Origin: Trichomonas vaginalis G3
Lineage: Eukaryota > Parabasalia > Trichomonadida > Trichomonadidae
DNA: 64,000 nucleotides
Assembly: GCF_026262505.1 (NCBI RefSeq)
Contig: NC_067207.1
Location: 21,234,082-21,298,081 of the forward strand
Direction: 5' to 3'
Shown here: piece by piece, positions 47,742 through 59,000 of the stretch
Numbering within the stretch: the first letter of the stretch is position 1
How the letters are laid out: each line of letters begins with the position of its first letter
Notes under the pieces: generated by a model
Seen by the model: the letters and a program-made list of their open reading frames with translations, nothing else
What the model was told of the DNA's origin: nothing
Database searches by the model: none
Position numbers and translations under genes: made by a program

Positions 47742-48830
47742 ATGCCACGTAAGCTACGTAAGAATATACGTAAGAGGAAGAGAGCATTGAAACATCCAAT
47801 AGTAAAACTGACACCACAACAACAGTTGCAACAACAAATGCTGAATGACCCCACTATGTTGCAACAAATGTCAAGCAATCCTATGCTTTTAAACCGAGTT
47901 GTTGGTGCACAGAGTGGAGGTTTAAGAGCGGCACTTTTAGCGAAAATGGCAGGCTATGGTGGAGCTGCAGACGGAACAGCCTATAACCCTCAAAGTCAAA
48001 TGAATTTGAGTTCACTCAAAAATCAAATAACAGATGTCAAAAAGTCAAACATAGACATACAGAAGCAAATAAGTGAAAACGAAAAGAAACTAGAATATGA
48101 CAGACACACAAAGAAACTCAATGAGTTAAACGTAGAGAAAAAGAAGAAAGAAGAACAACTGAAAGAACTAAGTACAGAGGAATATGCGAAAAAAGTGTCA
48201 GAAAAAGCAGCAGAAGTAGCAAAAATGGAACAAGATGTAAATTTGAAAAACCATACTACTCAATATAAAATACTGAAAGATGAAGAGATAAAACAAAAAG
48301 CCCTGAAGACATATATGGATAGCGATGAGTATAAAAAAGAAGTTGAAGCAAATGTAAAGGCAGAAAAACTTTTACAGTTGCAAAACCAAACCGTACAGTA
48401 TGAAAACTTAGCACAAGAAAGTAAAAATAACGACGCAGCCATGCAAAAGGCAATGAAAAGCGCAGAATATATAAAAGCTAACAATGACTGGTTAGATGCC
48501 CAAGCCAACGCTAAAGCAGCCCAACTTATAGGGTCAATAAGGACAAAAATACAAGCGGATGAAGACAGTTCAAATGAAGCTTTAACAAATGCTGACTTTA
48601 AGAACGCCTTCGAAGCTCTTCATAGTAAGGTGAAACAAGTGAACGACTTCTCATCTGGAAAGAAACTGAAGTCTGAAGGTTTCGACAAAGAGTTAAAAGA
48701 AGTAGCACAAAATATGACGAAAATAACAGATGCAGCAACGAGACAGGCAGTTCAAAGTGCCTATGACGCCGTTAGAGCAACTGTTGTGAAAGTCAAGAAA
48801 AAGAGTTACAACAGACCAAAACAGACCTAG
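47742..48830 (+). CDS. Basic-N-terminus coiled-coil protein (362 aa)
   Basis: Begins MPRKLRKNIRKRKRALKHPI, strongly basic as in DNA-binding core proteins, then a Gln-rich stretch (QQQLQQQMLND). Residues 85-250 are a long coiled coil (KKLNELNVEKKKKEEQLKEL). A basic end closes the protein (VVKVKKKSYNRPK). It is a likely virion core or scaffold component judging from composition and its position near the capsid genes. No family assignment. The frame is open. Confidence 0.6.
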   Translation: MPRKLRKNIRKRKRALKHPIVKLTPQQQLQQQMLNDPTMLQQMSSNPMLLNRVVGAQSGGLRAALLAKMAGYGGAADGTAYNPQSQMNLSSLKNQITDVKKSNIDIQKQISENEKKLEYDRHTKKLNELNVEKKKKEEQLKELSTEEYAKKVSEKAAEVAKMEQDVNLKNHTTQYKILKDEEIKQKALKTYMDSDEYKKEVEANVKAEKLLQLQNQTVQYENLAQESKNNDAAMQKAMKSAEYIKANNDWLDAQANAKAAQLIGSIRTKIQADEDSSNEALTNADFKNAFEALHSKVKQVNDFSSGKKLKSEGFDKELKEVAQNMTKITDAATRQAVQSAYDAVRATVVKVKKKSYNRPKQT

Positions 48831-48849
48831 TAAATGCTTTCTTAAACGA

Positions 48850-49428
48850 AAAGTCAGGTAGGACATTACGCTGCAGATGGAACATATGTGCCAGCTGGTG
48901 GAACTTATATACCACCAAACCCTCCAAGAGAAGCACCTGCACCAGGACTACCTAAAACATTTACATCGTCACATGGACACAGACACAGGCATGCACCAAA
49001 ACCAACACAACAACCAACACAACAACCACACAACAACCAACACAACACAACACACAACAACACACAACCAGCACAACAACCAGCACAACAACCAACACAA
49101 CAACAGTTCAAAACCCTGCACACAACAACCACAAACAGAGCAAGGACATAAAAGAAGTAGAGAACAAGGAAACCAAGAATTCTTAAAAATGCTTAAAGGA
49201 AAGTATGGTTACCTCAGATACTTTGACTTTAGTGACAGATATAAAGAAGCTATTAGAAAGTTCAAGGAAGGAAATACTGACCCGAACCTATTTAGCTTTA
49301 TGGCTCAGCACCAAAACGGATATAATTTCAAACCTGGAAAATACAAGCTCGCTAAGGGATATGATTTAATAGCATATCATCCAAATGACATGATGAATTT
49401 ACTCCGAGATATTTTATGTCAGAGCTAA
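48850..49428 (+). pseudogene. Remnant with CAA/CAC repeats (broken)
   Basis: A low-complexity CAACAACCA-type tract (48995-49110) lies in a coding remnant. The right part reads as a compact domain containing GKYGYLRYFDFSDRYKEAIR and KYKLAKGYDLIAYHPNDMMN. Unknown family; broken. Confidence 0.5.
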
Positions 49429-49429
49429 A

Positions 49430-50112
49430 TGATGATTCAACTTTCTCATGAAACGCGTAAAAAATAGAGACGGAACGAAAGAAGAAAGCTTATGAATGCG
49501 ATGACGTAATAGGGAAATTGTTAAAACGGTCTCGGAATATATGAAATGCCAGCAGATGAGGTACAAGAAACTCCACAGGAAGAACTAGTTCAGATACAAC
49601 CAGACATGGAAGAAATAGTTCAGCAACAACAGCTAGAAGAGCCTGAAGGAAACGAACAAGTCCTCCTTTGGAAACTAACTTCACAGAACTAGATGAAGAT
49701 TTGGAACAGCCGAAAAATCTTCTTGACCCTCAACAAGAGTATGCGGAGAATATGGAATATTTCCAAGAGTCTAAAAAAAATTCGGCTGACATAGTAGAAG
49801 AATATCGAAAAATGTTTGCCGACATACAAAAGACTCCAACACCAGATGAAAATATTCAGCATAGAATGGAAGACTGAAAAAAATGTACACAAATACAACA
49901 ACCCTTTTTACTTACGAGCATTTAACGTTCAATCTTCGGATGAACTCGGTGAAAATAAAAGGTTAAATTTCAAGAAAACATATAGAAATGAAACATTGTT
50001 TAAAGTTCATTCAGAACCTAACCAAGATGGAAACAAACCTACTTTTGTTTCTGCAGACGATGGAACTACAATGAGATGGGGTCATAAAGCTAACCCGATA
50101 GGTGGTTCATAA
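49430..50112 (+). pseudogene. Glutamine/glutamate-rich remnants (broken)
   Basis: Stretches such as DEVQETPQEELVQIQPDMEE and AENMEYFQESKKNSADIVEE are followed by a short domain (NPFYLRAFNVQSSDELGENK). They precede the 272-aa gene and may belong with it. Unknown; broken. Confidence 0.4.
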
Positions 50113-50147
50113 ACTTACAACCACAATTCCAAGAAGTTGTAGACGCA

Positions 50148-50966
50148 ATGGAAGTCAATGGTGAACCAGATATAGCTGGTATTTTCAGCGCGGCTTTAAT
50201 GCCATTGAAAGATATGAAACATGCAGATATTTTGGACCAGTATGAAATGAACATGGCTGATGGAAATATAACACCTGACGTTCTAGAACATTTATCTCAA
50301 AGAACTACACAGAACCATAGAGATGGTATATTTGGTGAAGAGTTTAGAAAGAAAGTTAGGGAGGGCGAAGGAAGAGAACCTATTGTACATGACCTTGCAA
50401 ACGAAAGTTTACAAAATGTCATAAAAACTTACTTTGCAGACAATGAAATGAGAAGGGATGAATATTTAAGAAAACTCAAATGGACAGTACCAAATGAAAT
50501 GTTAGTATTGAAAAACATGTTCCTTGACAAAATAAAACCAACTACAGAAATAAACGACGCAAGACTGAAAGATTGGGTAAAAGCTTTCCCATTCACAAAA
50601 GATATAGTTGGTAACATGGAAAGAAAACCAGAATGGCTACAAAAACATATATTTGGAAACGAGCTTATTCCATATGGACAGGCACTGTTTGAAGAGCTTG
50701 AACCGAAACTCAGGAAAGAGTCATGCAAACAATACGCAAGACTCAAATACAACTATGACAAACTCTTTCTAGGATATAGGTTACCTGAGATGGGCGACCA
50801 GAGCCAAAAGGCAAAAAGGACATGGGAAATTTGCAACATACTAGATGAACATAATGCAAAGATGCAACAACTTCAAGCAGAGGGCAATGAAGGAAAAAGA
50901 AGAGTTAAAAACTCAGTCAGGAAGAAAGTAAAGCTTGGTCCACGTGGGTTCTATTATGACATATAA
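50148..50966 (+). CDS. 272-aa protein upstream of the major capsid
   Basis: Helical and charged (GEPDIAGIFSAALMPLKDMK, NESLQNVIKTYFADNEMRRD), ending basic (KRRVKNSVRKKVKLGPRGFY). It is placed immediately before the capsid gene, 32 bp away, so a structural or scaffold role is likely. No family is recognised. The start is uncertain because coding-like sequence continues upstream. Confidence 0.55.
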   Translation: MEVNGEPDIAGIFSAALMPLKDMKHADILDQYEMNMADGNITPDVLEHLSQRTTQNHRDGIFGEEFRKKVREGEGREPIVHDLANESLQNVIKTYFADNEMRRDEYLRKLKWTVPNEMLVLKNMFLDKIKPTTEINDARLKDWVKAFPFTKDIVGNMERKPEWLQKHIFGNELIPYGQALFEELEPKLRKESCKQYARLKYNYDKLFLGYRLPEMGDQSQKAKRTWEICNILDEHNAKMQQLQAEGNEGKRRVKNSVRKKVKLGPRGFYYDI

Positions 50967-50998
50967 ATCCAACTATTCTATATTTTTACTCATATGAA

Positions 50999-52605
50999 AT
51001 GTACGCCGCTCAGAATATAACGCCAACAGTTTTGGATGCTATGAATGGAAATGTTTCCGAATGGTATAACGAATGCGACAATGCCATTAGAAGGTCAGAA
51101 ATAGTTCCTGGAACTTACGAATATACAACTGCTGTTTCTTATGGAAACGTAGGTGAGTTTGGAGAAGGTTCTTCAACAACAGTAGATATTGCTTGCGACA
51201 GGTTTCATATAATTTCTATTGACAACTCTTTCTTATACGTGGAACAAGACATTGAAATAAAACCTTCTGCCAAGTTGTCTGACAAGAAAGGTTGCAATGG
51301 AATTTTCTATGTCGGATACCAATATGCTCCAGAAGTTTTCATGGGATATAAGATATATTCTAACTCTGACTTAGTTCAAACAGTAACATGGGCAAACTAT
51401 GAATGGTTCGCTTTGAGAAACTCAGTACAACCACAAGCTAGAGAACAAACAGACCAGTATGCAACTATTGAGAAAATAAGAAGACTTGACCCTAACGTTC
51501 CAGGAGTTTATGTTAACCTTTCTGGACAAACTGCAGCAGCAGTAACCAAAGTAAAACTGAAACTTAGAGTTCCTTTGTCATCTTTCCTCATCTTCAGGTT
51601 TTTAAGATACTTGCCAAACTGGGCAGGAAAAATTTCTATCGAACTTACTCCAAGCAAAAATAACTTAGTCATTGCACCAACACAAGACCCATTCACTCTT
51701 ACAGAAGTAGTGGGAACAAATAAAATGTCATTCGCCGACTTTTGCAAAAACAAAGTTGACTTAGACTTTGGTTTCTCAAACCTCAACACTGAAGTAAACT
51801 ATTATTTCAATGCTGCTGGAGATGCTTGGGACCCAGTTAAGTTCACATGCGAAAAATTTGAATGCAAGAGAATAGAAAGCAGACTTGCAGTCTATATGTT
51901 GGACCCAGATATTTCAAATGCTTTAGCTGCCAAATATATTGCAGTTCCACTTATGTTCCCTATACACCAAATATCTGTCAAAGACTTTGCAGGTGAAGTT
52001 GGAAACCAAAGTGCTGACCCAGGTGCAAGAACAGATATTGCTTAACAACTGCAATGAAACATGCAGATACTATGTTTGTACTGTTCAGACGAACTATAAA
52101 TGACTATTCTTGTTTCTACAACCCTGGTATTAAATATCATATAAACATAGATGGCAAATATTATCCAAGAGAAGAATATTCTACAGTTGAGGATATGAGG
52201 TCATACAACTTGACATTAGATGCTATGAACTTTAACAACAACTTCACAACAACCATTAACCCTGAAATGCAAAGTTCTATTATGCCATATGTGAAAGTAT
52301 GGACTCATACAGGAGGTCAAAAAACTCAATATACAAATGGAGACCGTTCAAACTTTTGGCTTGGCATTCCATTTGCTGACTCAGAAGACTTTATGGGTGG
52401 TATTTCAACTGTTGGTACAGTTCAAATACAATATACTGGTGACAGAGACGGTCCAGATGAATTGAAAGCAAAGAAGTTTACAAAACCAATAGCACTTTTC
52501 ACGGAAGATGCTCTTTTGAAGATTCGTTCGATGAAACCTGCTGGGGCTCCTCAGATTGGCATAACGACAGCTTCCATCGAGCAGATTTTGGCAGCAGGTC
52601 AGTAA
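50999..52605 (+). pseudogene. Major capsid protein (double jelly-roll, Polinton type), broken
   Basis: The start MYAAQNITPTVLDAMNGNVS follows a clear TATTTTTACTCATATGAA box. Beta-rich sequence with FLIFRFLRYLPNWAGKISIE, KFECKRIESRLAVYMLDP and, at the end, FWLGIPFADSEDFMGGISTV follows the plan of Polinton double jelly-roll capsid proteins. Length is right for the family. The gene is broken, with about one break. Confidence 0.7.
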
Positions 52606-52670
52606 GTTGTTCTTGAACTGACTTCTCTCCGTCAAATATTGACAGTACGCCAGTTTTGACATAAATTGTA

Positions 52671-52916
52671 TTATAAACTTACCTTTAGAAATATCTGTAG
52701 TTTTGTTGTTATATTTTTGTCTGCTTCAAGAACTTTCACCATTTCAGTTATACCAACTTTCTTTGCTTTATGAAAATATTTTGGTTCAGCAAAGACTGCT
52801 ATTCTATAACATTTTCCATTGTTTGTGTAAAGAACTATTCTGTCAATGTATTTGTATTGTTTGTGTGTGTAAACTTTGTTCTGCTTCAATTCGAAGAGAT
52901 ACTCGAATACGTCCAT
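52671..52916 (-). CDS. 81-aa protein of unknown function
   Basis: Begins MDVFEYLFELKQNKVYTHKQ, with a beta-rich middle (IDRIVLYTNNGKCYRIAVFA). It is the only minus-strand gene among the capsid genes. Similar wording (TNNG with hydrophobic strands) appears in debris near 62.83-62.89 kb. The frame is open. Confidence 0.5.
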   Translation of the reverse strand: MDVFEYLFELKQNKVYTHKQYKYIDRIVLYTNNGKCYRIAVFAEPKYFHKAKKVGITEMVKVLEADKNITTKLQIFLKVSL

Positions 52917-52934
52917 CTTTTTATTCTAAGTAAA

Positions 52935-53153
52935 ATGTCATTTCCGAAAAATAGAAGCGTAAGTGTTTCAAAAGGTTTAATGGCGGTGGCAGATGTGAAG
53001 TTAAATTCACCAACTCAAACAAACAGTCAAAGTGTTGTTGTCAATGTCAAAGAAAGAGATGTTGAAGTGGGGAAACCATACGAAGACGAAGATGGTATAA
53101 CAATAGTTCCTGTAAAAGAACAACCAACATACCTGAAGTTAGCAGAGACTTAA
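52935..53153 (+). CDS. 72-aa protein of unknown function
   Basis: Begins MSFPKNRSVSVSKGLMAVAD and ends VPVKEQPTYLKLAET. The start follows TTTTTATTCTAAGTAAA. It is small, with no recognised domain, and its end may have been longer originally. Confidence 0.45.
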   Translation: MSFPKNRSVSVSKGLMAVADVKLNSPTQTNSQSVVVNVKERDVEVGKPYEDEDGITIVPVKEQPTYLKLAET

Positions 53154-53516
53154 GTTCTGTTGCAGATATTCGAAACGACTACCAACAACTTAAAGACAAA
53201 CTTAAAACTCAGGAGAAGATTTGTCAAGCTTTGGTATAATGTTAAACTTGGTCGAACACAACCCTGTAAAAGTGAACTCATATGTCATTGCACCTCATGA
53301 AGTTTTGAAAGAACTATTGAAACTTTTGACAGAGGCAGACGATATAAACATCAAAGAAATAGAACCCGACATTGTTGCTGTGGTGTTTCATATAATGTCA
53401 TTGACAAGATATACGTTATGAAAGGAGGTGAAACGTTGAACTTAAAATATAGTTTCCCAGACGTCATAAAAATATTTGACGACCACAACATTTCATTAAA
53501 ATTTATTGCTAAGTAA
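53154..53516 (+). pseudogene. Coding remnant between capsid genes (broken)
   Basis: Contains NLVEHNPVKVNSYVIAPHEV and LKELLKLLTEADDINIKEIE. It is coding-like and on the plus strand, but broken and not assignable. Confidence 0.4.
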
Positions 53517-54312
53517 ATGGCAGAAGACATAGTGGTTTATACTATTACGACTAAAAACCCTGAGTCATATAATTCTATAACAACAAACTTACAAAGTCCT
53601 CAAGGACGATATTGTAAACTGACCTTAAACACGATGACGACTAAAGCCTGTTTTGCTCTTTTGACACCAGAAGACTTTGTTGTTGTGAATGGTAAAAAAT
53701 ACTTCTTTGAAGATACTTACTCAGATATACCACCAACAGGTTTTGTTGACTTATTTAATACTTTAAGGACGGATGTAACATGTGCTGCAACTAGAGCAGG
53801 TTTCATTATGTTTGGATGTCCGACTGAGTTTACTATAAACGATATGAGCTATAATACAAAACTTATATCTGGTTTTTACTACCAACAGTTTCCTATAACA
53901 GGAAAAGGTGTCATACAAGGTGTCTGTTCCATTGACTTTAAGTACACCTATTTTATATATTGTTTCAAACTTAGGTTCAAAGTGCTATTCGAATGTCGAC
54001 AGAAACTACTATGACCAAAAGATACTCATGCGTATAAACAACACTTTCTCTGCTGGTTTGCCTATTGTTCATTCGAATGCAGAGTTTTCAGCTTTAGTAA
54101 ACTCAAACACTTTAGCAAACATAAACTTAACCTTAGTTGACGCAAACTTTGTTCCTGTAAAACTTTTATGTCCTATGTATTTGTCAATGACGGCAGAAAG
54201 TTTCGAATTGGAAGATGCAACTGGTGAAAGTATTGTACTACAAGAACAACTTCAACAACAAATAGCTCAAGAACAACAAATGCAACAAATGCAACAACAA
54301 AGTCAAGAATAA
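53517..54312 (+). pseudogene. Minor capsid (penton-like) protein candidate, broken
   Basis: Begins MAEDIVVYTITTKNPESYNS. The second half (ILMRINNTFSAGLPIVHSNA, SNTLANINLTLVDANFVPVK, LLCPMYLSM) follows the single jelly-roll pattern of Polinton minor capsid proteins, and the tail is Gln-rich. Gene position downstream of the major capsid also fits. Broken, about one break. Confidence 0.55.
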
Positions 54313-54339
54313 AAAAAATATTTTTTTTTTTTTATAAAA

Positions 54340-55186
54340 ATGTACAGAATAGATGTTTCAGATTTTTATGACTTCCAAGCATTCAGAAATATGTGTCCAT
54401 TTCGAGACTATAACAAAGCAGTCGAGAATTTGAAACGTTTAGTCATTTATGTCGACTCTGCCCCAGAATGTTATGTCATGAAAGAATGGGATGTTGTCTT
54501 TAACAAACCAAGAGCAACAATAGTTTCAGAACAAGAATGTAGACAGAAACTTAAGAAAATAAAAGTCGTACAAGTTGGCATGAAGATGTTAGATGCTTGG
54601 GATATCTTATTGTCAAAGTTAGAAGATTTTTCAGTTCGTGGTATAAAGTTCTATACACCTTCTCCAAACTTCTATTCTATCTTCACTGGATATAAATACG
54701 AACAAGTAGAATGGAAAGAAAATGTTATAGAAGCTTGGTTAGACCATGTCAAAGAAATTATATGCAATGGAAACGAAAGAGTCTATGAGTATATCTTATG
54801 TTGGTTTGCAAACATCTTACAACATCCAAGTGCTAAAAATGAAACTGCTCTCATTATAATTGGAAAACAAGGAACTGGTAAGAACACTTCTTTACAGATA
54901 TTTTGCAAACTGTTAGAGGGCTATTCGAACCCGAATATGACAAACTTAGAAAACATCTGCGGTAAATTTAACTCTTCAATAGAGAATATGAAACTTATAG
55001 TATGTAACGAACTTCAAAGTATAGATACAACAAAAGTTTTAACTCAGATGCTTTGAAGAGTCTTATAACAGACAAAGTTGGAGTTGTTGAAAGAAAATAT
55101 AAAGACCAAAGAGTTTGTGAAAATGTTGCAAACTTCATTATGGTTTCAAACAATGTTGTTCCGATGAAGTTAGAAAGTTCTGACAG
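54340..55186 (+). pseudogene. SF3 helicase (D5-like), cut by element C
   Basis: Begins MYRIDVSDFYDFQAFRNMCP after a TATTTTTTTTTTTTTATAAAA box. The superfamily 3 ATPase core shows Walker A IIIGKQGTGKNTSLQIF and Walker B-like KLIVCNELQS, then VGVVERKYKDQRVCENVANF and IMVSNN, the D5/phage primase-helicase plan used in DNA replication. The gene runs into the A-rich start of element C and is broken. Confidence 0.78.
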
Positions 55187-55289
55187 AAAAAAAAAAAGAA
55201 GAAAAATAAAAAAAGGTAAGTGGGCTATGCCAGGCACTTTCGTGCCTTCTTTATGGCCTGAAAGATTGTTTAGTATAAACTGCAGTTTT

Positions 55290-56040
55290 TAATTGAGGGC
55301 TCCAGCCATACGAAATTTTTTCCACAGACCCAAGAGGAGGACGAACCCCAGACGACAGCCGTTGACTTTTTCTGTCAAGACTTCTTGTACAATGCTTTTG
55401 TCAAGACTTTTCGTATGAGCGTAAATGAACCCAAAAATAATGTTATCGTTAGAATGTTGATTCTAACACGTTTTCCTAACATGGTTTTCTAACATCGTAG
55501 AAAACTTATGATTCATCGTAAATGCTTTTTCGAAAACTTTTCTTCATCGTAAATGTTTTTGTCAAGATTTCATCGTAAATGTTTTGTCAAGACTTCTTCA
55601 TAAGCAGCGTAAATCGAACCAAAATAAGTTTATGTTATGCATGTTAGATCTAACAACGTTTTCTAACATGTTTTTCTAACATGTAAGAAAACTAAATGAT
55701 TTCATCGTAAATGCTTTGTCGAAACTTCTTCATCGTAAATGTTTTGTCAAGATTTCATCGTAAATGTTTTGTCAGACTTCTTCGGTAAACTGAGCGTAAA
55801 TGACCAAATTTCAAGGAGTTTTTACGATGTTAGAAAACGTGTTAGAAAACATGTAGATCTAACATTCTAACATAAACATTATTTGCTGTAAAATTTCATC
55901 GAAATTTATGCTTTTCAGTAGTTCTTGTTAAGACTTCTTCGTAAACAATAATGTTTATGTCACAGTATATACTCTGTATTCATCGTCTTTGTCACTGACT
56001 TTTTCATCGTAAATGTTTTTGTCACTTTTCTGTCACTTTT
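55290..56040. repeat. Subterminal repeats of element C
   Basis: Many copies of TCGTAAATGTTTTGTCAAGA-type units (27-30 bp) mixed with variants of the hairpin repeat in which GGGTAG has become GTTAGA/TCTAAC (about 55440-55500, 55640-55685, 55825-55875). Counterpart of 22762-23460. Confidence 0.75.
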
Positions 56041-56067
56041 CAGGAAAAACATTTTTATTTATATATA

Positions 56068-59000
56068 AATGAATTTTACAAAACCACCGTACCCTTCTTT
56101 GGAAATAAGAGTGATGTAAAGATATTCTATTGAGAGAACTTAAGAAAACTACCGAATGGTCTAACATTTGTAGACTTGTTCGGTGGAAGTTTCTATATAT
56201 CTCATTTGTGCTCATAAATATTTTCGACTCAAGATTATATGCAATGACTTCGACAACTATATGAACCGTCTCAAACATATATCCAGCCACAAACAAAAAT
56301 ATTGAAAGAGTTAAAAGAAAAGATACCTATAGGTAAGATGGAACGTATACCATTAGATAAGAAAATATTGTGAGAGGTTTTTGAAAAAAGCAGAATATAT
56401 TGACTGGGATAGTATATCTGCTAGACTATTATATAGTGGTCTATAAGAGTTCATGACATTGAAACACTTATGTCAAAAGTTTTATATCTTAACTATACAA
56501 ATGTTTTCAAAGAGGACATAGAAAAATATATTGAGGGTATAGAGTTTGTGAGATGTCATTGGACAGATTTGTATGAAAAATATAAAGACAAGGAAAATGT
56601 TTTCTTTATAGTGGACCCGCCCGTTCTAAAACACTGGGATTTTCAATACCAAGTAGACTGGACTTTGAGAGACTCTTTAGAAACTTTGACGTTTTACATA
56701 ACCATCCATGCTTTTACTTTACATCCGATAAAAGTGGTTTGGAAAGTTCATGAGATGGTTAGAGGACATACATGACTATGAGTTTAGATACGATAAGATA
56801 GAATATGGAGAGGTCCTATAAACTGGAGAAATGTCATAACAAAGAAATTTTACTATGTAAGTAAATGTGGTTTGAAATAGGACTACTTGTTTTAGGTTTT
56901 TTCCATTGTGTCATTTATTTATTTGACGTGGCAGAAAGATAAGAGAATATGAAGATGAACCAATGCCTGCAAATGTCAGATATGTACTCGTAAGAGATAT
57001 TTTTATCTAATATTAAATGGACGCACAGAACTTAGCGAATGCACAGCAACCTGGACAACCAAACCAGAGAATATCTCAAAAGAAGTTAGAATACAACTGC
57101 AATGGCAAACTATGGTCAAGTGCCAACAGATGTACAAATGCAAACTGCCATGTCAAATGACGCTGGCGTTAGGTTTGCCACCATGGTATGCAAATATGAG
57201 ATGGAAAGAGTTTTATACAAACCTGAAGTGGATATAAACAACTTTGCAGATGACGCGAACACAGGAGTTGACCCAGAATATGTTTTCTACCAGAGGAGAA
57301 ACAGAATGTATGAGCTCCAGTTAAAGAATGCTATGGAACTCAACAGGAAACGTAAGAGACTAGGCGGACATTAGATTTTTACATATAAGTAAAATGGGTT
57401 TCTTCAGTAAGTAGGAAACTTCTTCAGAAGAGTTGGAAGAGGTATATGGAATGGAATAAAACCTGTGGAAGAGGAATTTGGAACGGAGTCAAAAATATTG
57501 GTAAAAGAGTAGGTCAGTTCGTTGGTATTATACCTAAAGACCCTGAACCAGAAGAACAAGCTCCTGTTATACAACAGCCTGAACCTGCACCACAGTCAGT
57601 TGGCAACCAAATCCAACACCTCAACCGTATTAAAAAATTATATTTTTACCGTTCGATAGTAGTTGTATATGAAACTAAGTTCTAAGTAAAACGCATGGTA
57701 TAATGGAAATTATTCTCTCTTTCTTCCATCTGTAGTAAACCATACTTGAAAGTCTGAAAATACTTCCACTTGGTGGTTCTATATAGCTTTGTAGGTTTTT
57801 CGTAAAAGTCATTTGCCAAGCATAAAAAGAGTTTTGGCGCCAGAAAATGAAGCATGAATAATAGCATGCGGTCGAAAACATTTTCATATGTTCCATTAGG
57901 GTTTTCGACTTCATAAAAGTTCGGGTGTACTGGATATTCTGCGGCTGATTTAACATCCTCAAAAATCTATACCATGCCAAGTTGTTATATTTTGTAGAAA
58001 TATAAACGTTTTCTCCAAGGTCTTCTATTCTATTGATTTTAACAGTTGCATTTTTCCTGTCATAAATAAATCGAGATGGTACTCTCCTTCGTCAATGTTA
58101 TACTGGTTTGCATATTCGATATAGATATCGTTTATTTTTTCTTGAAAAGCTTGAAGAGTTGTTTCTAAGTTTACAAGCAAACTACTTGTAAAAGTTTTCC
58201 CTGTTCAAATTTCTCATACTACGTTTTTCTTTGTTATAGTATCGAACTTCAAAACGACGTAAATGGGAAACCATGTATGGCTTCTGAAATGAACTTCATT
58301 CTACGAAGCAACAATAGCTTTTGTGACGGATGGGTCTCTTAACCATCTTAAGGGTAGTCAAAACGATAGCCTTCATGCTTTACGGTCTCTGTCTCAAACT
58401 TTTGACCGACATTGTAAAAAGTTCATCTAATGGTTTAGTTGTAGCAACTCTAATTTTCTTTTTCTATTGAAAGCATATTTTATCTAGAATAAAAATGTCA
58501 AATGAAACAGCGTCTATGAGAGAAATACAACACAACCGACAACTCATTTCAAGCTCTAAATAAGAACACAACAAACTTTTCAAACTATTCTAAGATATCT
58601 GAGTCATTGAAAGGGAACTTAAAACTGACATTAAACCCAATCGACAGTTTTCTTTGAAGAAGTAGACCATACTGTTTGTATAAAATCCAACAAAAAGAAC
58701 TTTAAACGAGAAACCTATAAAGAAACTTCTTTTGAAGCAGATTTGACAACAAAGCTGACAAAGAGTATGTAGACAACAAGAGACAATACATGAGGCAGAT
58801 AACATACAACCCAAAAAACATACCTTCATACTAGACTAGGCAAGTACAAAACATATGTTGACAATAAAATGTCAAGTGAAGTGGACAAGAGCTGACAAAG
58901 AATATTCTAAAAGACTCATACACACATGCAATTTCTTACGAATTCGAACGACACATAACGCTGTGGTATAGAAATATTGCAGGAACGGTTGAAGAACCTG

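Larger units (their letters stand above)
46007..55186. mobile_element. Element B: Maverick/Polinton with capsid genes, interrupted on its right by element C
   Basis: Starts with 36 A and the same terminal repeat as element A (GGTAGTGGGGCTTCCAGGCA at 46043). The gene order is a repeat-bearing 393-aa protein (minus), basic coiled-coil protein, several Q/E-rich remnants, 272-aa protein, major capsid, two small proteins, minor capsid candidate, SF3 helicase. No right terminal repeat is seen: the helicase runs into the start of element C. The rest of B may lie beyond C, outside the window. It is broken, with perhaps six to eight breaks, and is probably somewhat older than A. Confidence 0.8.

Noticed and set aside
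48888-49151. His/Gln/Asn-rich proteins in overlapping frames
   Set aside because: They are a by-product of a CAA/CAC repeat tract; at most one frame belongs to a coding remnant.
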